DNA from: Sepioteuthis lessoniana
Lineage: Eukaryota > Mollusca > Cephalopoda > Myopsida > Loliginidae
DNA: 64,000 nt
Assembly: GCA_963585895.1 (NCBI GenBank)
Contig: OY757912.1
Coordinates: forward strand, 83,129,654-83,193,653
Reading direction: 5' to 3'
Position numbers and translations under genes: made by a program. Below, one piece after another: positions 55,766-64,000 of this stretch. The notes under the pieces are model-generated. The model saw only the letters and a program-made list of their open reading frames with translations, was not told where the DNA came from and ran no database searches. The first letter of the stretch is position 1. The number at the start of each line of letters is the position of its first letter.

Positions 55766-56254
55766 TCTAAATAATGTACTTTAACTGTGGGTGGACAAAA
55801 TCTATACTTACACTAAACTGAATTGTTTGAATCAGAAGTGTTTGATTAAACTGAACAGTTTGAAATAGAAATATTTTTGATGATTAAACTGTGTACTTAT
55901 ATTTAAACTGTGTACTTATGCTAAACTGAAATGTTTGAAATGGAACTGCTTTTGACATTGAATCTGTACTTACATTAAAATGAATTTTTTGAAATAGAAC
56001 TTTTTTGACATTTAACTGTGTGTAAACAAAATTTATACTTATACTAAACTGAATTGGTTGAATTAGAACTGTTTGACTAAACTGAATAGCTTGAAATAGA
56101 GATGTTTTTAACAATTAAACTGTATACTCATGCTATACTGAATTGTTTAACATAGAACTGATTATTTGTATAAAAATGGATTTGGCATTAAATAACCTAC
56201 AAAAGTTGATATGCCATAAAACCCAAACAACCAACCAACCATCTAAATAATGTA
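55766..56254 (+). mobile_element. composite retroposon, 5'-truncated, exact 13 bp target duplication
   Basis: Flanked by exact TCTAAATAATGTA at 55766-55778 and 56242-56254. It begins inside the tandem repeat block (units with TTATACTAAACTGAATTGTT and GAAATAGAACTGTTTTTGAC types) and continues to the tail (about 56165-56241, GGATTTGGCATTAAATAACC to CCAACCAACC). The 5' truncation with an intact 3' tail fits target-primed reverse transcription. Confidence 0.9.
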
Positions 56255-56440
56255 TTCTTTTCAAAAACCTCTTACTGCGAGGAAATTTTTCATAACAGAG
56301 TTTCCTTTATTTATCTTTGGAGTTGTAAAGCTTTGATTTTACTGCATAGTACTGTAGGGCACTTTGAAGGGCGCTTTGTTATGGGTGAAACTAGTTTCAT
56401 AAACCAATTAATACTGAGCAGTCAGTTTGATTCTTTCTAG
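56255..56440. other. no recognisable feature
   Basis: Short unassigned spacer. Confidence 0.4.
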
Positions 56441-56672
56441 GTATCCCAAATTGACTGTTGTGTGCCAAATCTAAGCTACTCTGTTTTACCCAGACTGACA
56501 ATTAAATTACCAGGCCTTCAGGCTTGGATAAAAGTGTAATATCTGCTTATCTGCCACAGGCATATTCTTGTGTTTGATCAAGGACTCAACAAAAAAAAAA
56601 TAATGAGGCAATTTGGTTCGAGGTATTTTATGTGGCAGCACCTTGCCTACTGCACCAAAGAGAGGGGGTTAG
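56440..56672 (-). mobile_element. probable tRNA-derived SINE
   Basis: On the minus strand an A-box-like GGTGCAGTAGGCAAGG (about 56662-56647) precedes a B-box-like TTGAGTCCTTGATC (about 56592-56579), followed by CACAAGAATATGCCTGTGGC and AAGCCTGAAGGCCTGG. Only one copy lies in this window, so the family and its ends cannot be confirmed. Confidence 0.4.
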
Positions 56673-57646
56673 AGTAGTCCAATCACAATAGTAATCATCA
56701 GAGTTATTTTGCCAATACATATGCACATTGACCTTGTTAAATTGAACATGATTTGTGTACTTCAATGAAGAGGATATAGTAAGATAGATGCTTTCTTAGT
56801 CATTTATCTGAGGAAACTTTCAGTTTTGTATTTTCCGACTCCAATGTGATTTTTATCTTTAAACATTAACACATGGGTATTCTAATTAGTACATTTTAAT
56901 TTCAACTAAAATAAAAATGAGAATCCCCAGTGGAAAATACAGATATATTTGTGTTCAAATTACTTATAGTTACTTTAATTCTTGAAATTCTGAGTCTAAA
57001 GAATGTAAACTCTTTACCACAATTTGTATGTGTTGGGGTAAAAGCTTTCAAGAAAAGAAAAACAGCTGTGGTAGCTCCTGTATTTTAATCATCTGGCTCA
57101 TGTACAAAAAACACTGTTTGGTATGCAGTAATATTTACTGAGCCAATTGAGTAAATGCAAAAGTACTATTATAAATGCAATGAACATGAATCCTTCCTTT
57201 TTCCTTTTCTTCTTTTTGATGATGATAACATTCTTCTCAGTTAATCACTGAACAATCACACTAGAGAATACACACTCTTCAAAATTTACAACTACTTTTG
57301 AGAGAATTCCTTAAAGTACAATGACTATATCTTTTTCATTGCTAACCTCTGATTTTATAAACAATTATCACATGTCTTCATTTATTTTCCTACTGAAAAG
57401 TAATTAAATCTCTTTCATTTTGGGGGTTGCTAGTCCGAAATTTCTCTTTAAATTTGATTGTTTTTCAATTAAACACAATAACATAAAGTAAACTGAATTT
57501 TTTATAAGTGTGAAATTTTGAATTTTTTTATGTTTAGAATGTCTGGCTAATGAATAAATAAATGAGTAAAATATTGCCCATAAGTAAGTACAACTTTTTT
57601 TTTTTTTAAAGTTAACTGTCTTCTAAACTAAAAATATCAGGATATT
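56673..57646. other. about 1 kb without a recognised feature
   Basis: AT-rich and unique-looking. Confidence 0.4.
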
Positions 57647-57657
57647 ATTATTTTTAG

Positions 57658-58707
57658 ATGAGACGCTGCTTCCGAGGTATATGAAATAGTCTGCTAGTTT
57701 CAGAGAACCACTATTTAGAGTGGAGATGTCTCCTTTTTGATTAAAATATGTACTTTGTTTTGTCTGCATTCACATGGAGGCCAATGCTACCTGCTGCCTG
57801 CTCCAGACAATGCAGCAGGGATTCAGCTTGGATAGGTGTATTTGATAAAAGCTCTATATCATCTGTGTAGCTTGCATCTGTAATAGTTTGTGTGGGGTAT
57901 CATCTGCTTCTTGTCTTTTTTTGTGTAAAGCCATTTTCTTTCATTAGAACTATCGACGTTTGAAGTACATAGTCTAGGTAGATTATGAACAGATTTGGGG
58001 CTAATATATCTCTCTTGCAGAACACCAGCAACAATGTCAAAGAAGTCAGTGTCTCCATCCAGTGAGTGAACTTTTAATTTTGTGTTTTTATAGAGCATCA
58101 TTACGGCTGTGACAGTTTCTTTGGGGAGATCACACGATAGAAGTATTTGCTCCATCTTTCCTCTGTGTATAGAGTCAAATGCCTTAGAGGAATCTACAAA
58201 TAACAGTGTTGCCTCAAGGTTTTTTTCATAGACTCCTTTGAAAATTCAATAGATTGTCAGAATCTGTGATGTTGTGATGTTTCTCTGAAAACTATTTTGA
58301 TTCTTCCTAAGAATTTTCTCAATTTCTAGTTGAATGCAGTTGAGTAGCAGCGTATTATAAATTTTAGCCACAACATTGAGTTCTTCTTGAGTAAACTATC
58401 CTAATTTGATGTCTAATTGATAGTTAATAATTTTCATGATAGGTTTATCGGTAACTTTGGGGCATTTTCCAAGCAGATTCTTCAAATGTTTTCTCCGCAT
58501 GAATATTTGTTCTTCTTGGCTGGCAGCTGGAGGTGTTCTTCCTTATACTCACTTCATTTACTGTCTGCCACACTATTCAAGATTGTCTACCTTCTGAATT
58601 TCTAATTTTATTGATCTGGCCTTGAATGTATTCAATTTGTTCTTTTTGGTATGTGTTAATTAGTTCATTTTGTGCCTTCTTAAGTTTCTGAGCATTGCCA
58701 TTAGTTG
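57658..58707 (-). pseudogene. inverted part: linker and reverse transcriptase domain of the LINE
   Basis: Read on the minus strand: KKAQNELINTYQKEQIEYIQ and GQINKIRN (linker, 58690-58600), FVDSSKAFDSIHRGKMEQIL (RT motif A, near 58170), DLPKETVTAVMMLYKNT, DGDTDFFDIVAGVLQ (near 58050), then in another frame the active-site box YTDD (57869-57858; YADD is usual), then GSIGLHVNADKTKYIF and YLGSSVSS. Stops and frameshifts show it is dead. Confidence 0.85.
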
Positions 58708-59263
58708 GGTCATTTACTGAAAATGACATCAATATGCAATTAGCAAAGGTATAGACTACTATTGATAGGTTATTGATCATATGGAAGTCAGACTTATCAG
58801 ATAAAATAAAACGCAATTTTTTCCAGGTACCAGTCATGTCAATTCTATTATATGGATGCACCATATGGATGCTGACTAAGTGTATAGAGAAAAAGCTAAA
58901 CAGGAATTGCACAAGAATGCTATGAGCTATACTGAACAAATCCTGGAAGCAACATCCCCCAAAACAGCAGCTGTATGGCCACCTATCTCCCATCTTTAAA
59001 ACTATCCAAATCAGACAAACAAGACCTGCAGGACACAACTGGAGAAGTAAAGACAAATTCATAAGCAATGTTCTCCAATGGACCTCTTCACATGGATGTG
59101 TAAATGTTGGATGACCAACTAGAACTTATCAACAACAGCTCTGAATGGACATAGGATGTAGTTTAGAAGACCTACTGGTAGCAATGGATGATAGAGATGA
59201 ATGACAAGAGAGAGTCAGGGAAATCTGTGCCAGCAGTATGACATGGTGATGATGATGATGACA
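58708..59263 (+). pseudogene. sense part: C-terminal region and 3' tail of the LINE
   Basis: Encodes TIDRLLIIWKSDLSDKIKRN, then MSILLYGCTIWMLTK, then ILNKSWKQHPPKQQLYGHLS and later sequence matching the frame at 47581-47974, with stops. The 3' end is GGTGATGATGATGATGAC. Confidence 0.85.
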
Positions 59264-59291
59264 ATTATTTCTAGTGAAACATTATACAATC

Positions 59292-59784
59292 AAAATGTAT
59301 ATTTTTAGTGATACATAGCAATACTTGGAATCATTTAACTGTGTGCTGATAAATGAATTGTGTTGAATAGAATGATTAGTGTTAAATAGCAATACTTGTA
59401 ACCACTTCACTGTCTACAAACAAATGATTGATACTGAATAGAATTATTAGCGGTAGATAACAATAATTGAAACTATTTAACAGTTTAGAAACAATAGCGA
59501 TACTAGAGTGCAAACTAATTAATTCTAACTCATTTAAAAATGAAATTACCAACAAACTATTCACTAACAAACCATATATGTATATTCATTTAAATGTGTA
59601 CAAACAAATGACTGATGTTACAAAAGAATGAGGTCAGGCTTGTTTAAAAAATGTATCTACAAAATGTCTTTACAAATCATATATATTTAATATGTATGTA
59701 AAAACAAGATTTGGCATTAAATAACCAACAATGATTGATGTACTATAAAACTCAACCAAACCAAACCGAACCAAAATGTATATT
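59292..59784 (+). mobile_element. composite retroposon, 5'-truncated, exact 12 bp target duplication
   Basis: Exact AAAATGTATATT at 59292-59303 and 59773-59784. It starts inside the repeat block (AGCAATACTTGGAATCATTT, AGCAATACTTGTAACCACTT, ACAATAATTGAAACTATTTA) and ends in the tail (AGATTTGGCATTAAATAACC ... CCAAACCGAACC). Repeat units belong to the same subtype as 51700-52274, unlike the copy at 55779. Confidence 0.88.
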
Positions 59785-60004
59785 ATTAAGTATTTTTTAT
59801 TACCAAACTCAACAGTACTAAAATTCTGTAACCAAAATAAAATTGCATATATATATATATATATATATAAGGGGTGTAAATATTTTTTGACGGTTATATA
59901 TTCCTATTTTCAGTACACAATTGTTGGTGGATTGCCTCTTCATTAAATAGCAACAAATCCTGAAAATTTTTCTTGGCTATTTCACCAAGCATCCAAGTTA
60001 AGTC
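59785..60004. mobile_element. one arm of the 47 kb foldback family, with (AT)n
   Basis: AAATTCTGTAACCAAAATAA, ATATAAGGGGTGTAAATATT, ACACAATTGTTGGTGGATTG and CAACAAATCCTGAAAATTTT match the left arm at 46968-47140. (AT)n lies at 59846-59869. The opposite arm is missing. Confidence 0.6.
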
Positions 60005-60560
60005 AGCTGTCTCAATTGTTTCTCATTACCATTTTGTAACCCAACTGGAAGTGTTCACCTTGACGGGCATCGCTCATTTGTCAAAAAGAAACTGAAATCA
60101 CAACTATCTACATGCATCCACTTCCAGGACAAATGCAAGAAAAAATATTAACGGTAATAATATATTTTCTCGCCAATTAGCAACCATTATGTAACTTTCA
60201 AGCAAATTGATTTCTGAGCATGTTCAAGTCAGTTTTCTGTATTTAAAAAAGCTAATTTTACTCAGCACTCAAAAGGAAATGGATCCTGTTAGTGGCCACT
60301 GCAAAGAGATGTCAAAAGATGACTAAGCAGCAGCAACTTCAAAGTGATCCCAAATGATCACTAAAAGACACCAGCAGCAGAAGCAGCATAAACAAAAAAT
60401 GCTACAACTGAATTACATTAGGCAATGACAGCTAATCCCTGTACATCAACCAATAATAAAGTCTTTCCTTTATTTATCTTACACTGGTCTCATCTTCCTT
60501 GTATTACTTCTCACTCTTTTATACTTAGCACAAGCTATGGTACCCAAAGACAACAACAAA
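60005..60560 (+). mobile_element. dispersed repeat with LTR-like 3' end, copy 2
   Basis: Homologous to 49735-50345. It carries AATAATAAAGTC (polyadenylation-like, about 60442), a pyrimidine-rich stretch and TTAGCACAAGCTATGGTACC followed by CAAAGACAACAAC. TGGTACCC could be a primer-binding site next to an LTR end. I see no gag or pol sequence after it, so the assignment is tentative. Confidence 0.35.
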
Positions 60561-60930
60561 CATACAAGGCCTAGCCTCATTCATCAATACTATAGCTTCT
60601 ATAACATGTCCAAGTCCTGTGTAATATCAAGTTTCCCAAGACAACATCCCTCTCTTCCTACAACTTGCACCGGTACAGTTGTGTTTTTTACAATTCAAAA
60701 AGATAATCTTAGTGAATTCAAAAAATAAGAATATTTGGATACTATATAAGCTAATAAATTACCAATCTTTAAGTAACCTTCTTTTGAGAAATTAATTTTG
60801 AGACTCTTCAATCTTTTGGCAATATAAAATTCTAAAATAAAGAACATAATACCAACTTACTTCAGCTAAATATGTTGTTGCCAAGAAAAAGCTGACATCT
60901 TTTGGTAGATATCTATACTATAAGCATATA
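60561..60930. other. no recognisable feature
   Basis: AT-rich sequence after the LTR-like repeat. Confidence 0.4.
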
Positions 60931-61027
60931 CTTATTTCTCTATATTATAATTTAGCATTATTTATTTCTGCATAACCCACAAAGGTTGATATGCCATAAA
61001 ACCTAAACAACCAACCAACTTATTTCT
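60931..61027 (+). mobile_element. composite retroposon or SINE D tail only, 10 bp duplication
   Basis: ACTTATTTCT at 60931-60940 and 61018-61027 encloses 77 bp: TTTAGCATTATTTATTTCTG then ACCCACAAAGGTTGATATGC and CCAACCAA. This is an extreme 5' truncation. The tail alone cannot tell a composite from a family D SINE. Confidence 0.65.
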
Positions 61028-61530
61028 ATAATACATTTCAATATTATAATGAATCCTCCACAAGTAATGGCTTGTATTTGTTTCCAAGGAAATTACAACA
61101 TATAAAGAGAGCACAATAACACCATTGGATAGAGTAAGTTTTCAGCTACAAAAACTATTTTTTTACATAGTGACTTCTATTGACAGTGCATTTTCATAAT
61201 AAATGAATAAGAGCTTGCATGCCCCATTCATAAAAATCTGCACCAAAGGAGACAACCTACTATTTCACAACAAAAATGATACCACTGTTATCAGGAAAAT
61301 GTTATCCATGAAGTCCATCTTTTATTGGTCCAATTCATGTAGATGAGCTGATCAAGGCATTTTTCACTTCATAGGTTGACAGCTGTGTTAATGGCTTGTC
61401 CTTCACATCGCTGTCACCACTGTTGAAATACATTACTCACGGCCTAACTGTGCTCATATCTACTGTTGGGACATTATAAAAGTTCTACAAGTAGAGAGCC
61501 TGGAAGCAATAATTTGATCAAAGGAAGAAC
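61028..61530. other. no confirmed feature
   Basis: May contain degraded sequence of the LINE that follows, but no frame is readable. Confidence 0.35.
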
Positions 61531-61539
61531 ATATAGACA

Positions 61540-62000
61540 CACTGATCAGGGTGGAAGGCATTTACTATAACAAAAGATGCACTAAAAGCAAACCTGAACA
61601 AAACCCTACATAACAATCCCTTGAATAAAACTTTTTTGCCTGCAATGTTATATGCAAGCAAAATGTGGTCATCCATTAAGAAAGAAGAACAGCAACTTGT
61701 TATGACACAGATCCAATATCACTGCATGAACATACCCAAACTAAAGGTAATTCAAGAGTAGAATGGAGTGTAGAATGTGATTGCAAAATACTGAAAGTGG
61801 AAATTCACAGACAATAAGAAGACCCATGCAATGGTCAAGAGGTATTCAAGATACCAGAAACAACTAATTGCAAAGCCTCCATGATGATGGGAAGGTGAAC
61901 TTGTCAAGCAATTTAAACCCATATTGAGAAGAAAGGCAAAATCAAGAATAGAGTGGAAGCACATTGTGGTTTGCAATGTGGAAAATATTTGAAGCCTGGC
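61540..62000 (+). pseudogene. non-LTR retrotransposon C-terminal region, another family
   Basis: Plus-strand frame: GWKAFTITKDALKANLNKTL, NKTFLPAMLYASKMWSSIKK, EEQQLVMTQIQYHCMNIPKL, a stop, then QLIAKPP..WEGELVKQFKP and RIEWKHIV. The blocks LPAMLYxxxxW and RPPxRWxxxL...W..R follow the known order in the C-terminal region of LINE reverse transcriptases. It is distinct from families G and L above. Degenerate. Confidence 0.7.
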
Positions 62001-62535
62001 CAATAAGAGTTATACACTACAAAGGATGCAAATATATTTTTTCATATATTCATTTGTAAGGTTTCTCTCAGGTTTGCAGAGTTTCTTTTACCTGTTAATC
62101 AAAGAAACATCATCACTTTATAATAAAAGTTACTCAGCTGTATATGTCTTCAAATCCAAAGCTTCAGTCTTCATGCTTTCAATTACACCACATATATTAT
62201 TGAAAACTTGTTTTTATAACTTGTATGAAATTAGAACTCACAACTTTCCTCTTTACCGTTTGTTTGTTTGATACAATAAATGATATGGTGAACAATTTTC
62301 TCCTTCAATGTATAACCCAACAGATCTGACTTTAGAATCATGAATTAAAGTTGTCTTGGAGACTTCAGTTATTTTTGGATATCAATATTTTGCAGATGCA
62401 AATACTAATGTATGAGTAGACATTTAGCTAGTGAGATTGACAGATAGATTAATGGAGATGAATGGATGCAAAAAAAAACGAAAACAAGAGACACAATTAC
62501 CAATATTTTTCTATTTAACCAATCATCTCTCTCCC
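62001..62535. other. no recognisable feature
   Basis: AT-rich. Confidence 0.4.
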
Positions 62536-62823
62536 ACAGATACACACACACACATACATACAAACACACACACATATCTATATACACACATTTTTATGTC
62601 TAAATTTATATATAAATATATAATGTTTACTCATTTTCTTTTACATATTTGACTGAATATACATTCACCCACACACACATTTTGACTTATTGACACAATT
62701 TCCAATATTTTTCTATTTAATCAATCATCTCTCTCTCCCACACACACATTATATATACACTTTAGTATGTATAAATACATAATGCTTTTTTATATAATAA
62801 TTTTCTCTTTCACATTTCACCAA

Positions 62824-62895
<72 letters not shown>
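62536..62895. repeat. duplicated CA-rich cassette with (CA)n at 62825-62883
   Basis: ACCAATATTTTTCTATTTAA plus CCAATCATCTCTCTCCCACA recurs as TCCAATATTTTTCTATTTAA plus TCAATCATCTCTCTC, about 197 bp apart (62500 and 62700), each followed by CACACA and then TATATA stretches. The second cassette ends near a perfect CA run of about 29 units. Confidence 0.75.
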
Positions 62896-63333
62896 TGACT
62901 TATTGATTTACTTATGTATGTGCCCCCTAAACACACACAAAGTAACATCAATTATTCTACAGGCTAATGATGAAAAAAATTCATTTTGGACAACAATTAT
63001 TTGTTTTTTACATAATCTCCTTCTTTAATTTAGTAAGGAATATTAATCATGTAAATCAAATATTATACACTGAAAATTTCAGATCAAAATTCAACTAATA
63101 ACCTCATGTCCCATTATGAACTTATTGCTCCACCTCAGGATATAGATAGATAGATAGATAGATATAGAGAGGGTGTGATAAAGAGAAAGAGGGAGAAGGG
63201 TGGAGAAGGAGAGGGATGGAGAGGAAGAGTGTGTTTCTAATGCATAAACACAAAATGCACACTCATACAAAATGCGCACACACATACACATATACACACA
63301 AAAAAAGCAAACATATACACTCACATATACTCA
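62896..63333. repeat. mixed simple repeats: (GATA)n at 63138-63165, GA-rich to 63235, CA-rich to 63330
   Basis: Low-complexity blocks with no coding support. The frames here encode repeats only. Confidence 0.7.
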
Positions 63334-63517
63334 GGGAAATATATGTATCCAACTATTGTCCCTCTAGCAATGGGTAAGTTGCAGAGCAGTGGGTTCTTTA
63401 ATCTTGGTACTTCAACCAGTCTAGAAGGAAAACTGAATTCAAACCAGTTAAACTCTACTTAGAAGTTGACCCTGAGTCACATCCAGGTCAAACAGTGAGA
63501 TTAGATAACTATATATA

Positions 63518-63518
<1 letters not shown>
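63334..63518 (+). mobile_element. family C SINE, 3' two thirds
   Basis: GGGAAATATATGTATCCAAC, CCCTCTAGCAATGGGTAAGT, TTGAATTCAAACCAGTTAAA-type sequence, GTTGACCCTGAGTCACATCC, ending TTAGATAACTATATATAC. The head is missing. Confidence 0.75.
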
Positions 63519-63520
<2 letters not shown>

Positions 63521-63576
<56 letters not shown>

Positions 63577-63606
63577 GGAGAGAGAGAGAAAGAAAGAGAG
63601 AGAGAT
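63521..63606. repeat. (AT)n(AG)n microsatellite
   Basis: AT units to 63558, then AG units with GGG and AAAG interruptions. It grows out of the 3' end of the adjacent SINE. Confidence 0.95.
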
Positions 63607-63865
63607 TAGGGGTGCTGAAAAGTCCTTCAGCTAATCAATAAGAAAATAACAATTTCATGAAATATCTATTAAAACAGTTTTTAAGTGATGATAAACTTCA
63701 GAAGTTATGAGTCAAGTTTGCTTAACTACCCAATACATAAGTAAAATAGCATATGCATTTCATGGCTCAAGGTCATTCTCTTCTTGATCTTGTAGAGAAG
63801 TTTTCAGTGCACTCTTTTATCCATAATGTCTTTTTTGTATGCATTTTAAAACTTCTCACTCTTGT

Positions 63866-63872
<7 letters not shown>
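63607..63872. other. no recognisable feature
   Basis: Unique-looking spacer. Confidence 0.4.
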
Positions 63873-63947
<75 letters not shown>

Positions 63948-63995
63948 TATATATATACATATATATAAAGAGAGAGAGAGAGTGGGAGAGAGAGA
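63873..63995. repeat. (CT)n(AT)n...(AG)n compound microsatellite
   Basis: CT run, long AT run, then AG run. The CT and AG arms are complementary, so the block can form a hairpin. Confidence 0.93.
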
Positions 63996-64000
63996 TAGGG

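Larger units (their letters stand above)
57647..59274. mobile_element. RTE-like LINE insertion with 5' inversion and target duplication
   Basis: One insertion in two parts between direct repeats ATTATTTYTAG (57647-57657, 59264-59274; 10 of 11). Part 1 (57658-about 58707) is inverted. Part 2 (about 58708-59263) is in plus orientation and ends in (GAT)n. The inverted part ends, in element terms, at YLGSSVSS and the sense part starts at the next residues (TEND), so the two breakpoints meet within about 6 bp of each other in the element. Confidence 0.88.

Noticed and set aside
58577..59068. 163-codon minus-strand frame as one gene
   Set aside because: It crosses the inversion junction of the LINE. 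Only its C-terminal part is true LINE sequence; the rest is antisense.
1..64000. CRISPR array or prokaryotic operon
   Set aside because: No regularly spaced repeats with unique spacers, and no prokaryotic gene organisation; the sequence is clearly eukaryotic.

Overview
The window looks like intergenic or deep intronic DNA from a mollusc, most likely a cephalopod of the octopus type. It is very AT-rich and dense in microsatellites. It carries several tRNA-derived SINE families, two of which share a central block as described for the Ceph-SINE superfamily, together with decayed non-LTR retrotransposons and internally deleted mariner/Tc1 elements. The taxonomic call rests on family resemblance and was not tested by a search. 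I see no intact host protein-coding gene, no genuine tRNA or rRNA gene and no CRISPR array. Almost every long open frame is a microsatellite artefact or lies in a transposon remnant.

The most interesting content is a composite retroposon family with at least 13 copies. Its layout is: a head of about 190-220 bp beginning GCCCAGTTGGC; a block of tandem repeats with units of about 55-75 bp; and a tail of about 65 bp ending in CCAAC/CCAAA repeats. Eight copies are bounded by 10-13 bp direct repeats that I read as target-site duplications. Copies vary from tail only, through a 117 bp head-tail form without tandem repeats, to forms with two heads. The tail is shared with a separate tRNA-headed SINE (family D below). 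The layout is analogous to the primate SVA element.

Region by region. 0-11 kb: a family-D SINE, a full composite copy, a deleted mariner with telomere-like repeats at its deletion junction, two more composites, two LINE 3' ends with (GAT)n tails, a foldback element, a large TG-rich cryptic repeat and a second deleted mariner. 11-20 kb: microsatellites, a 257 bp direct duplication, a tandem duplication of about 590 bp, a foldback element and a composite head. 21-31 kb: a LINE interrupted by a SINE with a 19 bp duplication, a mariner MITE, a two-headed composite and a dense nest of SINEs, LINE and composites. 32-39 kb: a Tc1 remnant, a 1.5 kb T-rich minisatellite that recurs inverted at 38.9 kb, a Tc1/mariner deletion derivative and SINE fragments. 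39-44 kb: LINE 3' halves on the minus strand, a Penelope-like fragment and more SINEs. 45-50 kb: AT-rich DNA, a SINE with intact A and B boxes, a long-armed foldback element, the best preserved LINE end and a second mariner MITE. 51-64 kb: composites with clear duplications, a third mariner MITE, a LINE with a textbook 5' inversion (twin priming), another LINE remnant and long CA/AG/AT microsatellites.

The functional links are between mobile elements. SINEs and composites appear to depend on LINE machinery in trans (shared tails, target duplications), and mariner deletion derivatives on transposase in trans. Names such as family C or family R are local labels used only here.
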